The notes: generated by a model from the sequence alone, not told the origin. A stretch of 64,000 nt of DNA from Isoetes taiwanensis (GCA_021234155.1 JAJEKV010000025.1:14998390-15062389), one strand, 5' to 3'; shown: positions 1 to 14,092, counted from the first letter of the stretch. Made by a program: numbers and translations.

Positions 1-409
1 ATGGTATGCTAGTTCGGTTACATGTACTCACAATCATCTCAAGTTTTTGTTGTGCATGTTAGAGACATGCATTGTAAGGTTTAATGCCTTTACGGAGTCA
101 TCTATCTATCTACATACCATACACATAGGCTCATATGATTCAATATAATCATGAATTTGAAAATGGAATTTTCAATATGGAATAAAGGACAAGCCAATCT
201 TGTGTCCTTATCTGCTTGTATCTCCAAGAAAACACATCTGCGACAAACTATGCTTTTTTGAATCTGGAAAAGACACAATAATAGTTATCGTGTTGAAGTA
301 AGACCATAATGCTTTTAATAGAATAGAGCATCCCGTCATTTGTCTGTTTGCTACTTGTGAGAAAGCTTATTTGAAGCAAATAAATTAGCATCCCTAGATC
401 AACACCTAA

Positions 410-1910
410 GAACATCTAAACCAACAAATTACTTACACTAGCAGCCTGAACCTATATTAAGGGTAACAATTGCCACTATTTTGCGAGCCTTTTTGCCTAT
501 TCAGCCCTCCTGTAATCTAGGCCACCGGGTTAAGCAAAACATCCTCTGATTTAGGGCATATCCATCCATTCATAATAACATGTTTGCAACACGATGCCTC
601 TGATCCTCTGCGGGCCGGAAAAGCGATTCAATGCACTGTGGCCAAGAAGCGTCATCATAGAGGCTGACATCTTTGTTGGAAGTATTCTCGCCCGACATGT
701 ATACAAAATGGTACGCACAAAGAATGCCCATACTATGTTCAGCAAATGCAAGTAGAATGTTGTTTCCTCATGCGCTTTAATCCTTGGTTTTGCTGTCACA
801 CCAAATGGGAATGGAATTCTCTACATTCAGCCTAATCACTGAAAGAAGAGAATGGAGCCAAATAACTTTACGGCATCTTGATCATCTCTCTACTTGTCTT
901 GCAAGCTTTGTTTGATGAAGGTTGTCACACTATTTCAATATAATTAGTTGAGAATATGGCATTCTACCAAAAGATGCTGCAGGTATACGTACATGGTTGG
1001 CCTTTTAGGTTAATGAGTTCTGGATTTCTTGAAGTTTTATTCTTTGTGCCTTGTCAGCCAAATATTGTTGTTATTGCCCTGGCATAACACACACACTACC
1101 TGACATATTCTCAAGTACATTATTGAGATCAAAACATAGATACAAAATATCTAAGTAACAAAGCAGGGTAAAAAATTTTGGCTGCAGCTTTTCGCTAGAA
1201 TATTATATAAAAGAGGTGCAGATTCGGCCAATGACCGATAATGACCATCATTCGATATATTTGAAAGTGGTTCATGACTTGTGGAACTTTGCAAAAAGTG
1301 GCCATAAAGGATGTAAGATTTTACAATGATCATCTTGTTCATGGAGAACTCTTAACTTCGGTTAATGGAAGCGAGAAATAAGAGTAGGAGGAGTGTCCAA
1401 GCATTTGCTTGCCTGCATTAGGCGGCATTCGGCATTCCATCTTAGTTTCTTTGGATTGAGGGTTGAATGCGATGCCCCAATTTAATATAATTATGGACAC
1501 TTTGTCTCTACGGAAATTATCATCATGGAATATGTGGAGTTCTATTATCTCGAGGCTTCGGGCCTTTGGGTGAGATAATGATAACTCCGCGGACCTTAAT
1601 GCATTTTACGGAACTCTTGAAAATGTTCTGAACCCAATGTAGTAAACTATTTAGGAAGCTGTGTGTTGGGCCAATCATTTATCTAAGCACCACCATGGCG
1701 GTAATAAACAGCTGCTATTCGAAATACAGGGCCAATGATGTCAAAAGAAATTCTCGACTAAATGCAAAAGCAGTACCTTGCACATGTAAAAAGGGAAGCA
1801 AACATCTAAACCCGACCAATTTACTTACACTAATGCAGACCCCATACTAAGGGTAACAAATTGCCACTACTAGGAGCCTCTGCTTGCCTAAATGTAAGCC
1901 CCTCAAGGCC
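410..1910. repeat. Diverged direct repeat, two copies about 1.39 kb apart
   Basis: The copies lie near 410-510 and 1,800-1,910 in the same orientation. Both contain AACATCTAAAC, then TTACTTACACTA, then AAGGGTAACAA followed by TTGCCACTA, in the same order with small indels. It may be a remnant of an old LTR pair or a local duplication. No terminal motifs or coding sequence support a choice. Confidence 0.5.
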
Positions 1911-3721
1911 TGACGGCTAACCTAATCTTGCATGCGTGAAAATAACTGAAATCACAAGAGCAGAAAAAAAAGCAACATAAATGAAACTCATCTCCATAAA
2001 CGCAAGGATATGCCATTAAGGTGTCACGTCAAAACAAGAGTGTGCCGCAATTGATGCGCACTTACCTATCGATTTTCTTGGATCTTCCGGCAAGATCCTG
2101 GGCAAAACTACTCATAAATCCTTCACCCGTAGAAATATTTCGAGAAATACAGACCCTGAGGAAAAACAACATAAATTAAATCATCCCCACTAAATCCTTA
2201 CGCTATCCGGCGGATTGAGCCTTGTCAAATATGAGTCATAATAGAGCCACCCGATTGGTGTTCTTTTCACGGCCAGAAACTAAGTCTTAGTTTAAGACAA
2301 ATTCACAGACCATTTTCCATGTGATATACACCATCACATCACCCACCAAGGAGCATCCATGAATACTATGTTTACAAATCATTTTAAAATGAATTTAACA
2401 ACCGCACATGCCAAATTAAGCGATAGATAACAAAACTCACTTTTCCTCTCACTCCCTCAACTTGAATCAACTGAGGTAGAACAAAACAAGATAAGAAATA
2501 CATCAAAGGAGGCATTACATGAAGACCATGGCTCATTTCTAATGCTTTTATCAGTCACATAGCTTAGATGGAGGTGTAAAACTTTTACTGGCGTTCTGAG
2601 AACAAAGCAGAAAGTGAAAATGCTCCATAGATCAACAACCTACTTTGATTAAATTGCGTGAGTTCATTCTCTCTAATGATTTGGAATGAAAGCAACATGT
2701 ATTATGATTCCTTCCAAGCGACCATAATTCCTTCAGAATTCTACTTTGTATACTGCATGAATAGCAACTAAGGATGCTCTGCTATGCACCATGAACTATA
2801 AGCTAAGATGCTATTATACCACTAAAAAGGATGATGTCTATCTAGGATTTAAAAAGAGTCTTACTTTCTGGAAACAACCCATATATATAATCCATTGGAG
2901 TCACTACAATGGAAGAGTCTATAAAAAAACACGATTGAAAGTCACATAGTTTGGAAAAGGCAGTACTTGCAAGAAAAGAGCGTCTAAGAGCTTCCATCCT
3001 CATAAAAGTTAGGCGAAACATAAACAAAACAAATGCAGTGTGAGAAATACGACAATGGCTTGAGAAGAAGAACTAAGGCAACCAAAAGCCGTGAGCAAAG
3101 ATCTTCTGAACTTAGCTTGCCGAAATCTGACTGGCATCGGGAAAATGCAATCTAACAACCACTGCAAAAACCACAATGATCTAAAACCCATATGTCCCGG
3201 TGAACCAAAAAAAAACTAGAGATTGATCACCAATTTGATTTTAAAGAAATGTACCCAAGCAGAAAAAAATCGCCGATCCGGGACATAAATAATGTTGAAA
3301 TGGAGCCATTTCACGCCATATAGGTTTATGAATCACCATTTTGGATTTAAATTCCTCTGAACGTGTTGCCTCTGTTCCTCAGGGTTTCATGTTGTGTGGA
3401 AAAGCGACGAAGTTTTGGTATATGAACAATTTCTTGAAGCAACAAATACTACAAAACTCATGCCTGCCCACTGAGCGATAAGGAAGGGACTGCACGAAAA
3501 GCTTTAAATGCTTTAGAACTTTACCTAGGGACCTCTTCAATGTCGTGACATTAGATTCCCGAAGCATACGAGAAAAAGAGTGCCGACTTCGAGTTTTCCA
3601 GTGAATCAAAACAAACACTTCTAAAACAAACCGCTATCACGCTTGAATACCTCGGGTTAACCGGTTTGAAGCTGACTGCCACAACAGAAGTGACCTAGCA
3701 TTTGACCAATAAAACGATTTT

Positions 3722-3822
3722 AGCGATCACCGGCCTTATCCTAAGGATATTCTAGCATATACCTACAGTTATACCCGGTTCTACATAAACGAGGTTTGCC
3801 CCTAGGGGGCAGCTTAAAAAAG
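3722..3822 (+). repeat. Dispersed repeat, copy 1 (inverted relative to 25,447-25,545)
   Basis: This block contains a TATCCTAAGGATATTC core, an ATATACCTA motif and a palindrome, TGCCCCTAGGGGGCA. The reverse complement of 25,447-25,545 carries the same blocks in the same order. The two are therefore diverged copies of one dispersed repeat in opposite orientation. The element class is not identifiable. Confidence 0.55.
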
Positions 3823-4214
3823 GAAGAAAGGTTTGAAGATCTATGTATTTCTATGAAACAGCAAAATCCATAGATTTACTAAAGCTGCGGCAAGTGAACA
3901 ATTGAATTTGGAAAAATATTTCATGGGGGGTAGTTTGTCAAAGCCAACATCTATAAATAATTAACAATATTATTAAAAATGTCATTGAAGATGGCATATA
4001 TTCAAAAGCCAACACACAAATAATTAATCTTCAAAAATATATATGTAATCGCGAAGGTGTATAACGATATCTAGTTTACATAATACTGAAACTTGTCGTG
4101 GCGGCCAAGGCCGCTGTGACATTCTCTTCACACAACTTGTCTGCTCACTAGAACATCGGGGCTGAACTGCATTTTGTTAGCAGCAGTGATTACGTTACTT
4201 GCTGTCCGAGCTGG

Positions 4215-5822
4215 TGTGACGTTCGAAATTCTCGTACTCATCGTATATTCACGGACGAATCACTATACAGGAATCTATCTTCATAGCCTTGTATGCCATG
4301 GGTGTGGCACTAAGGAGCATGACTAAGTTATTCGCCTTAACTTAGCCAACCTTAGTTAAGACCCATTTTCCACGTGGCGCCCAACCTATTGTGGAAGCTC
4401 CCTTCCTGCAGGTGCTACCCTGGAGTCAGTGGCATAACATGCAGCCTAACCTATAAGGCCTAAACCTAACCTAACACGGAGTGCAGGAGAGCCTTCTTAC
4501 AGCTTTCAGGCTCCGTTTGAGAAACCATTCTTGTGGCACAGCATAGCCCAGGCGTGGCCTTGCTCCCAGCAGTGGGGCTACCTGAACTTGCCCGAGAGAA
4601 CCATGGAGAGATGCCGAGTTGGGAGGGAGTGCTTACAGCGACAGGTATGTGAGAGCAAGTGCTCTTTGATCATCTGAGTTAGCACTCCGGATGGAGTTTG
4701 AAAATCTGTTGGCAACTTTAAGTAGAGCCATCCTAGAATCCTTATTCAACATCTTGAACCTAATCAAGGAACCCTATGCCTTTGTAGAAATTGGAAGCAA
4801 TTAGATTTAAAATCATTTAACATAAATGTTTATCATGATATGATGTGTACGTGATGTTGGTTGAGTCATGTTCTCCTCTTGTATTGGGAAGGGGGGTGGG
4901 AATACAGAGCCATATGTGGTATGCTCCTAGTGAATCCCTTAGTTCTGTCGGATTTGCTGACTTTGTGCATAGGAACCCAGGGCTATGAGAGCTATGATGT
5001 GACTGACACTACACAGCGGGGCTAGAGGCAATGGGAGAGGGAGGATCCAGCAGAGTGTCCCGGGGGATCCCCACCAGTGGGCTAGGCATGGTGATCACCC
5101 ATTATTGGGCAGAGCATGGGTCGACACCTCCCCAGAATGGATGTCGCCACAGCACTCTCAGGGTTGCAAGTGTGAAGCTTGGCTCTTGTTTTTGGGGGGA
5201 TTGATCGGGTATGAATGGAGTGTGTAGCCCTGATTAGCCGCCCGTGGGAACCTGAGCCGGGAAGGGGCCAGCCCTTCTGCCTCGACGGACGAGGGAGATA
5301 CAGCACGAGTGATCCCAGGCCGCATTGATGCCATGGGATTGCGTATCAGGAAGGCTAGAAGTCATGCGAGCCTGATTGAGCCCATGCAAAGTATGCACAC
5401 CGGGAGAAGTGAGGATGGAGTGGTCAACCCTAGCCATTGTCTTATGCAGCCCTTGCCATTGACACTTATTCCGTGCAGCTCCTATCGAGGCCTAGCGATT
5501 CGGTCCATCCTCCTTAACAATTCGAGCCATGGGCAGGAGCTCTTATGTTTATGGTTTTACGTTATCTTCTTTGCTCGCCCATGGATATGCTTGATGGTTT
5601 ACCCTTTGAGTAGTATGTTGTATTACTATTACTTATGGATTCGTTGTTTACATAACTTTCATTTGATAGGAGCCGCATAGGGGAAGGCGCGAACTGCCGC
5701 TTACGTGTCCCACATACTAAGTTCTCTGAGTGGGTTGACGGAGGCCCATGCGGTTAACGATGGACGGATGGGGATTTCTGGGAGTATGCGATTCGGTATT
5801 ATGACTAGCAGGGGCGTCTGAC
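4215..5822 (+). repeat. 5' LTR
   Basis: The start TGTGACGTTC matches the 3' LTR start at 14,106. Shared blocks follow, such as the TCTATCTTCATAGCCTTGTA region and the GGAGCATGACTAAGTTATTC block. The end is less clear: near 5,815-5,822 the sequence resembles the 3' LTR end but lost the exact CGTCACA. The TATA box seen in the 3' LTR is damaged here. Many indels separate the two LTRs, so the insertion is old. Confidence 0.82.
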
Positions 5823-8800
5823 CAGTATGAAGAATGTTCTTGGTTGACCAAGTAGCAAATATATCCACGGTCATTGAACTAACTGGCTAAGCTAAGGAAT
5901 GGAGTCGAAATTCCAGTCTTGAACCGCGAAGTATCATGGGAGAAATTTTCCCCATTAAAGTAGGAGTTAAATGGTAGATTAAGTATAGTCAGTGGTAGAA
6001 ATAATATAGTCAAAAGAAACCTTCTAAAGTAAATTTGAGAGCTCCAAATTTGTTCATGAACACCTTTCAAGTGAAAAAGTGAGATAATCGGCTCAAAATA
6101 AAACGAAGAAAATAGTGAAATGACCACTACTTATTTAAAAAGGTGGAAATTTGGAGAAATAATTTAAGTGATTGGGGGGAATTATTAACCCATAGTTATA
6201 ATAAAATTGCAGAAAAGAAACAAGCTAATAAACTATGGAAGCACCTCTACTCCTAAAGTTACAAATGGTAGCTTGAACCTCTCTTTTACTGCCAAGCGAA
6301 TTATAAAAGCTAATCTCAAAATTTGCTGCCACAAGGGGTGTCCTAAACGGGCAGCAGGCGAGATCGATCAAAGGCGCGAAGATAGAGCAAGATCGCTGAA
6401 GGAGCCTACATCAAAGGAAGCTAAGTTGGGAAGACCAAACAAATGCTTCGAGAAGGTTGGAAGCTCCGGCTGCGAGCGTTGAAAGCACTCAGGAATTAGG
6501 CGGCGACAAACAAATTCTTGAGAGCCCTGGGCTTCGACCAGGCGACGAACCGCCACTCAAATACCAGAGGCGAATCGTTTCACTCCGCCAGGAGAACAAC
6601 AACGCCAGAGCGAATGATCGCCAGACTTAGAGATTGAATCGATGGCGATACGTTTACAGCGGGGAGAACAGAAATGCGCCGAGTAACCTCGACAATGAAC
6701 AACCCAACGGGGCGGAAGGAAGAAACAAGTAGCAAACGACCTCAGCGATGGAACAACTAACCGGGGAAAGAACCAAGGGCGACAGCGAAATGGGGACCAA
6801 CCTCAAAATTATCCCCGACAACTCCGTAGCGGGAGAACACGGCGGCAAAAAGGGGGCAGCGGTCATCTGGAAAGAAAGAAGGAAAGAGGCGATAGGCTGA
6901 AGCATAGGAGAGTATGTAGCAAAGGCAAGACAAAGGAAAGGAGGCCGAAGAACAAGACCAGGCCTACGCTCGGCAACCATATCAATTTGAGTCAGGGGGC
7001 AACATCAGCGAAGCTACCGGCTAGAAGCAAGACTATATGGAGTACGAAAGAAGAAAGGCAGCATGCAGGATTTATGCTCACGCCAATGGATCCCGGCAAG
7101 GTGGCCGGAGCCGGTGCGAAAACAGCCCTCCACCACCTGGAAACTCGATTCTCCAGAAGAAAGGATGCCATGGGCCGAAATCCGTGCTGATGAGGCACTG
7201 GCGCTCTCATTACCAGCGTACCCGGTCAGGAAGTGATCGAAAGTCTCTTTTGAAGCGCCTACATCAAATGTCTATCCAGGAGTTCAAGAAGATGGGCCCA
7301 CGACTCTGCTGAACCACATCAGCGGCAGTAGGGATCTTCCACCGGGGGCGACCGCTAAGCAGAGAGACAGATCTGCACCCTTGATGGGCAGGCACGAGAG
7401 TTAGTAGAGGTGGAACCTGGTACAACTTTTGAAAGAGGCAACCTCTGGCAGCGATCCACCAAGCAGGCCCAAGACCTCCACTGGGTGAGGAGGAATTAAA
7501 GGAGAAGCCATTAGAAGAGCCCCGATCCCCTTAAAGATATGTAAATATAGGGTTTTCATATTACATTGTTTTACTCATAGAAGTAATTTACTATAAATTA
7601 ATTAAGCATGGGATATAAAAGCAATTGTATATAAATTAGTAGTAGAATCCTTTGCATCTTGCCAAAATACTCTTAAATTGGCTGCAGTGGCATGATCTAC
7701 TTGATTTGAGGGCCAAAAATTAGTCCAAATTTAATTTTTAAAAAGAAGTTGTTAAGAATGCTTAGAAATTGTCTAAATCTCGATTCTTGGCACTTCAAAT
7801 TTGTTAAAAATATCAAAAATAGCTAGAATTATTGTAGATTTGAGGCATAGCTTGGCGTGCGTTCGACGAATTGCATCATGTGATTCACAGGTTTATATAT
7901 ATAGTATATATATATAGTATATATATATAGTATATATATATATAAATACTGCTCTATGTATATAATATATAAGTCCAAAATTCAACCCGGGTGTTGCGTA
8001 AGCAGCATCTGCGTTCAGCAGCGAGAGGCCATCCGTATGATTCACCCGGGTTTGCCCACTATATATATATACTATGGTCATGCCTATATATATACCGGTT
8101 TCTTGTGCTTTCGACCTTTGTGGGGTTTCACTCACGTTTTACGTCCAAAATGCATTGGAAAAGATTAAAACCTTGTGCACATGCTAGCCTCTTGCCATGC
8201 ATTCTAATGTCTTGTAGCACCCCCATTCTAACTTTCCAATCTATTTTGAACATCTTAAGAATTCCCGATGGCGGGAATTAGACCTCCCCAAACCCCCGTG
8301 CCAACCACTAAGGAGGGCATGGATTTATGTTTGAATTATAATTCTTAATTCAAATTTAAGCTTTAATAATGTTAGATAATATTAATGGCCAAGCCTTGAG
8401 CCCAGAACCAGATCCTTAAAGCTAGATAGAGACAACATACGCACTCACTCCTTACAGCAGTTGGCCAAGCTCTTAACATCTTGCTTGCTTCCCAGGTGAT
8501 ATTTCTTGTCTACATATAGGTGAGTATAATTAAGCATTTTCTTAGAAACCCCAGCTAGTGCCAAGACCTTAGAAATTGTGTCTGCGTTGGTATGATACAC
8601 CAGCTTACAGACATATAGGTGCAATATCAATCAGATGTCTTCAGCCATGCTGTATCACTAGATAATTATCTAGAATACATTCTATCTAGAGCAATTGGGT
8701 CCCCACTTTTCAAAGTACATCCAGGTGAATGGTCTCCTTCTACCACCCCACCAACTTGCTTTCCTGCAATTTGCTAAATAGAGTACCAAATGCTTAAGTG

Positions 8801-11130
8801 GGTCATTTGAGGTAAGTGGATAAAGGCATAAATAGGGTTTGTAGAGTAGTAGATATAAATAAATTGTTCTTACGTGGTAGTATTGGTTACCTTGTGCCCA
8901 GAGCAATAGAAATAGGTCAGGAGAACCTTGGGTGCGGATCCTCGAGCCTGGCAGTGAGACTTGCCTAGAGCAGCAGCTCAACACGAATTGAAGCAGAGGC
9001 AGCTTTATGGAGGGAAACTTCAGCAAATCAAAAGGCAAGAGGTGTCACAGAGAAGCCCGAACCACGAAAAAATAAAGAAAGAATATTAAGGAAGGACGAT
9101 TCGCGACGCTCAAAATAGACCTGGGAGCTGCCAAGAGAGGGCTACCCGCAACAGCCAATGGCCATCATGGCACTTATAAAATAGTCCATTAGCTCCTAGT
9201 CAAAGGATATTCTTCTCCAAATTGCCATATTGTCCAGGAAGGGCCGACATTAATTGTCGCTATGCAGTCGCCCACCAACAAGTAGGCGACTCATCAACTC
9301 AGGAGACATCAAAGGACCGGAGGATGAGGCTGAACATGCCACCCCTCCCTAGGAGAGAGACATGAGATATAGAGGCCCCGCCAGTAGTATAGAGATTCAG
9401 ACTTCAAGCAAGCATCGCCGACTAAGGAAGGTATTACAAGCCACGACATGAGGTGAGCTTCGGGAATAGGAATAGCCAAAGCTGCAACAAGCACAAGCTT
9501 CCTCATCTGGCCCGATGCCAGGAGCAGCTGCATCGGCCTGACTGACACCAACTCACCTCAAGATCCAAGCAATCTTCTACTTTAGAGATTGGAGGTCAAA
9601 CTAATCAAGAAGAGGCATCACGAGGGACCAAATACGGCGTATTAGTCTGATCAGGTCAAGATTGGTCTGCGGATGGATGCAAAACAAACTTCTCTCGAGA
9701 AAAAGAAATTTGCCGCGGTTAGAAGTGGTAAAACACTTTCGACATTGTCTCTTGACCTTACCAACAGCGGCATAAAGCGCCAGATGAAGAATCAAATCAA
9801 CAAGACCAGCACAACCAGCATCAATTCAGGTTAGAAAGAATCATCCTGAATCTAATAACCTTCAAAGCGGTTGATTAAACGAAAAGATTCCTGCGCAGTG
9901 GTGAACATTACCGCTGGCTGCTTGGGATCGCGACAGAAGCGTTATGTTATCTACATGGCAAGTCGCAAGAGGACTAATGTTGGCATGAAACAATCGGCAT
10001 CAACATTAAGGCGGCGGTAGAATATGTTCAGCCAGAAAGAAAGCGGGCATGAACCAGTCATACAACTCCGGATGCAGGATTCTTTCAACAAATTATGGAT
10101 CATGGCCTTGCTACTCCGCGCGACCGCGACTACACCAGCTTTAAGCAAGCTAAAGGACTTCTCGGATAGTTAGGTTTCTTAGAATTATGGGTGATAGCAT
10201 CCATGATGGGATAGGGACTAAATTTCGAAAGTAGTTTTGTCTTTTCTTTTTAGAAGATGGACCCAAGAATTGAGCAAAAGCTCAAGGATTGGGAAGAAAA
10301 ATATATGGAGTTTTAACAATTGTATATACATTCTTTGGCAGATATCCAACATATTGGAACCTCTTCGCGGAGCTTGATCACCTCGCTAAGAAGGATTCAA
10401 TAATAGGATAACCGTTGACCATGTCTATTACAAAGATAAGGAATAATCCGACCAAATGAAGGGAAGCAATCTAATAAGTCCGACCAACTTCTTAGATGGC
10501 ATCAACTCAAAGGTGGGACTATTTCAAGAGGGCAACAAGTAAGAAAGGGGAGATCCTAGAGTATAGATTAGATCTAAAACAAGAATAATTATCTAATCAT
10601 ATAGTTTTTCTATGTGTGCCCAAAAGTAATGTCATGTCGACTAAACTTGTGGCCATAAGATTTATGTAAGTAGTTCTTAACTTGTAATTTTGCACCTTCT
10701 AGATGGTGGACATCTTTAAGAGCAACACTCTTAGAAGTCTAAATCTAGGCCAGTAGTTAAGGCAAGGCTTTAGTAATTGGCAAGCACCAATGGAACAAGA
10801 GTCAAGTTCGACATCAACCAAAGCTGGGCAAAGTAGAGCATCGACACCAACTTATGTACTTTGGCAACTATGACCCTCATAATAAGCATGCAATATTAAA
10901 GCCGGGCTAAAGCAATAATTGATTATTATAAGCAAGAGATACTTATCCCAAAGACCAAAGGGCAAGTACCTTATAATTTAAGTTAAGTAATTCAATCGTG
11001 GTAACGATGTCGTAAGAAGGCAATTACTTAAGTGTGCATCATGAGGAATGAGGTCATACATAAGCTACAAGTTGTGGAAGGCCCGACCATAAGAGTAAGA
11101 AGGAAGATGCTACCAAAACAGTTGCCTTGG
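5823..11130 (+). other. 5' interior of the retrotransposon, no intact gag
   Basis: This stretch lies between the 5' LTR and the first recognisable reverse transcriptase motifs. It has a GC-richer part at about 6,300-7,500 and an AT-rich part at 7,540-8,400 with a TA microsatellite. I find no CCHC knuckle, protease motif or long frame. Gag is presumably decayed in 8.4-11 kb. The primer-binding site should follow 5,822 but is not clear. Confidence 0.5.
7888..7950. repeat. TA-rich microsatellite
   Basis: The tract consists of TATATATATAG blocks repeated about four times. A smaller TA run recurs at 8,060-8,095. It is simple sequence with no coding meaning, although small frames cross it. Confidence 0.85.
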
Positions 11131-11720
11131 CCAATTTCTAAGTAATTAAGAAGTCCCATGATATATCCCTTGATGAAATTTGAGAGCTTTTTGCTCTATA
11201 GAAACATAGAGACCGAAATCACTTGCAGGATGCGCGAGCCCATCAAAGGCTCTTTATAGAATCAAGCACTTCCGGAAGCTAGCAGAGCTCAAACGGTGTA
11301 GGAGTTGATTGACTTGGGGACCTCCGCCAAGATGGAAGTCTAAAGATGTATATCAACCATGGGCAGCTCAACAAGCAAACGACATAATGGATCAGCCCCA
11401 AGAAGCGGGATTCTTCTACAAAATCGGCGTAAGCTCGGGCAATCAGCAAATAAGGATGAAGGGGAAGATAATTATAAGACTCCTTCAGAACACCTGCATG
11501 GGCACTATGATTTCACAAGAATGCCCCTAAGTCTATGGAATGCTCCACCAACTTGTGGCGCATTTGAGGATCGACATCTTCGGAAGATTCTTGATGATTT
11601 TCTTCATCAATTCTCTTCGACGACATCGCGATCTACAAAGAAATCAATGGAAGAGCATGCAGCCGTGGAGATGTTAAGACGCCGCCACTCATTGGCAAGC
11701 TTTTGAAGCAGCAATTTGTA
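11130..11720 (+). pseudogene. Ty3/gypsy reverse transcriptase remnant
   Basis: In the family this domain copies element RNA into DNA. Visible pieces in changing frames are ELIDLG, then GNQQIRMK (the usual family motif is GYHQIRM). RMPLSLWNAPPTC follows where the family has MPFGLTNAPATF, then KILDDF and KSMEEH. The YLDD catalytic stretch is not preserved. At least two frame changes and several stops occur, so no product can be made. It belongs to the 4,215-15,732 retrotransposon and is followed by the integrase remnant. Confidence 0.78.
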
Positions 11721-12104
11721 ATGCCATCTCCACCGCAAGCTTAATCCGGCAAGAAGATAGAAGAAGCCATCTACCCCAACATGGAGTTCAAAGCACATAA
11801 TGGGCTAGTCTTTGCAAGAGTGCAAGGACGGATTAAGAAAGAGAAACCTTCAAATATTTTAAAAAGAAGGTAATCTCTAATAGCAAAGAACAATTATGCA
11901 TGCAAAGTATAAGAAGTAAGAAAAATCTTCCGGGACACACACATAATAGCCTTATTTCTACCATGCAAAATTTATAAAGGCCTACTTCAAGATTAGAAGT
12001 AGCTACGCCCCGGATAGGATATGAAGAAGCAGATAGTCGGACATATCCAAGAATGTCGCAGCCAGCCGTGGACAAATATATGAACAATCAATTCCGGTGA
12101 GTCA

Positions 12105-12960
12105 TCAAGGGCTGTGCCGGACACTGCCGGAAGTCATCGGCATGGGTTTTATAGTTGGCCTTCCAAGGTTTACAAGAAGCTTTGAAGCCTTGATGGTTGT
12201 GGTATATAGCTTAGCAAAGGGCACATGCTTGCCATGCCACACCATAGACAAGCGGCTTTGCTCACGCCGCGGTGGTCTACATAGGAGATCTTTTAGGGTC
12301 GCATGGAATGCCGCAGGGTCGATCATCACCAAAAGAGATCCCAAGTTCTTTAGCGACGCGTTTAGCAAGACTTCTTCAACACGAAGCTGCACCAACTTGT
12401 TGATGAGTTTTGCTTATCATTTGCAGTCAAATCGGCAAAGGGACCGCATCAACACAATTTTGAGAGCACGTTGAGAAACTATGATTGGAACAAGTAATCC
12501 AAATGGGCCGAAAAGTACATCCACCTGGTCAGTACGCATAATAATATGAAGCAAGAGTCATCGAAGATGTCTCCTCCATGATCGGGCCATGTTATCAATG
12601 CTTGACCCTAGTTATGTGGCATAATCTAGTGCCCTAGGTGGAAGTTTCTCAACAACGACGGAGGAGCTTTTGGTAGAAGTGTGGGAATATCTTCAAACAA
12701 AGATGGGCACATCCGAAGAGTCTAGCAGATAGACATAAAACTCCTCGAGAGTTGTTTTGTTGTGAGAGATAAAGTTTGGCTCAAGCAAAGGTTAAGCAAG
12801 GAAGCCAAGATCGGCAATTGTAAGAAGTCGGCCCCTAGGTGGGCTGTCCGTTCAAGATCTTGGAGAAGAGTGGGCCCCAAGCCTACAAGTTGGACCTCTC
12901 CCGGCCCACCTTAAGGTCTTCCATGTGAGTTTATTGAAAAGGCACGATCCTAACCCCTGA
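12105..12960 (+). pseudogene. Ty3/gypsy integrase core and GPY/F-like module remnant
   Basis: Integrase inserts element cDNA into the host genome. The frame at 12,097-12,474 shows GMGFIVGLPR, EALMVVVYSLAK, ITKRDPKFFS and SFAYHLQSNRQ. These match the usual order DFIVGLPR, VVVDRLSK, SDRDPKF and YHPQSDGQ. The first catalytic Asp reads as Gly in GMGFIVGLP, and the SDRDP motif as TKRDP. Further on, near 12,871-12,955, GPQAYKLDLSRP followed by a VSLLKRHDP-like stretch is the GPY/F-type end. Stops and frameshifts interrupt it. It is clearly part of the same element as the RT remnant upstream. Confidence 0.82.
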
Positions 12961-12966
12961 GGAGGT

Positions 12967-13212
12967 TTGGATACTCCAACTTTGTTGGAAAATGACTTGA
13001 GGATCAAGTTGAAATTGTGCCTGAATTGCTTCTTGATAAGTCATTCAAGAGGACTAGGTGATCTAAATTCCTCCAGCCAGCTGGTCAAGGGAAGCACTTG
13101 CCCTGAAGAAGATGTCCGGGTATTCAGCGGGGATTTGGAAGCAATACCCGAGTTTATGAAGGAGTTGCCAACAGTCATCCTAATTGATCTACCCGACTTC
13201 GCCAGAGGTTAG
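12967..13212 (+). pseudogene. C-terminal integrase tail, possible decayed chromodomain
   Basis: Directly after the GPY/F-like motif, an alternative frame reads VPECLLDKSFKRTR followed by PEEDVRVF. That resembles the start and end of a chromodomain as found in plant chromoviruses (vLDkR... then PEEeatWe). The aromatic cage residues cannot be confirmed because of frameshifts. The position fits a chromodomain; the identification is an inference. Confidence 0.4.
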
Positions 13213-13259
13213 CTTAGTATGTTTCTTAGTTAGCCTTAAGCCCGCTCATGTATTCTAGT

Positions 13260-14092
13260 TAGTAGAGTGCATGTGCCGTAATCTTGAACGGTGGGCTTAT
13301 GATGGGATACGCCTTTAAGGCATTCTCTAGGCCAGCACGCCACCAAGAGGCGCATTTGACCATTAGGGTCATGGGAGTGAGGATTGAGGCATGGTGGGCG
13401 ATGATGGGACATCGACGGATGCTTCTATGGCGCACGCGATGCGGGCACGACACCGGGCCGTGAAGAGTGGTCATGGTGAAGGTCAGAAAGTGATCATGCG
13501 CCAATGATGGGATCGCGGAGGCGTTCCCCCAGCTTAAAACCCTTGGGGCATGATGCACTAGGGGGGGTACTTTCGGCAGGGTAATGGGTACAAGGTAGCA
13601 CTTGATCATGGGTGATGATAGGATCATCTTAAATGGTCCTTAAGCTCAAATCCGAAAGGGCCATGATCGAAAGTGTAAGGTAGTAGGGTAACCTTGAGTT
13701 AGTAGTTGGCTCAAGGAGGTAGGTAAGGGGGTGGTCCCCTAAAACCACAAACTTATTAACTTATATAACGTAATGTGCTACTTGGGGCCGGTGAAGGGAA
13801 GCATGAAGGAGGGAGCACGTTACGAGAAGATAGGAGTCATAGATTTTAGACTAACTATGAACTCCTAAAGTTGTTGTAATAATATTATGTGTATACTTTG
13901 ATAATAATAGTTGTTATAGCTATATAATTTTTGTATAACTTATAAATTTAGCTTTTATAATTACATAATAAGTAATTAACTGAAAAAGTTGATCTTTTCA
14001 ATAGAGTTAAGTTCATATATTCTTGTTGTGTGCTTTGCAGGATTAGAGTAGGTTCGTCACCTTTAGCGCAATCTTGAGGACAGCATTGGTCA
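13260..14092 (+). other. 3' interior of the retrotransposon, non-coding
   Basis: This stretch lies between the tail remnant and the polypurine tract. It has no recognisable motif on either strand. The part from 13,740 to 14,000 is AT-rich. Confidence 0.5.

Larger units (their letters stand above)
1..4214. other. Stretch with no recognisable gene
   Basis: Only short open frames without familiar motifs are present on either strand. I see no long coding frame, rRNA or obvious tRNA. The stretch is AT-rich and holds a diverged direct repeat (about 410-510 and 1,800-1,910) and a dispersed repeat near 3,722-3,822, annotated separately. Confidence 0.6.

Noticed and set aside
5820-5860. Primer-binding site after the 5' LTR
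   Set aside because: Only weak likeness to an initiator-tRNA site in a decayed context, and the LTR end is itself uncertain.
6207-7312. Several overlapping frames of 60-108 codons
   Set aside because: They lie on both strands of the decayed retrotransposon interior and lack gag or protease motifs.
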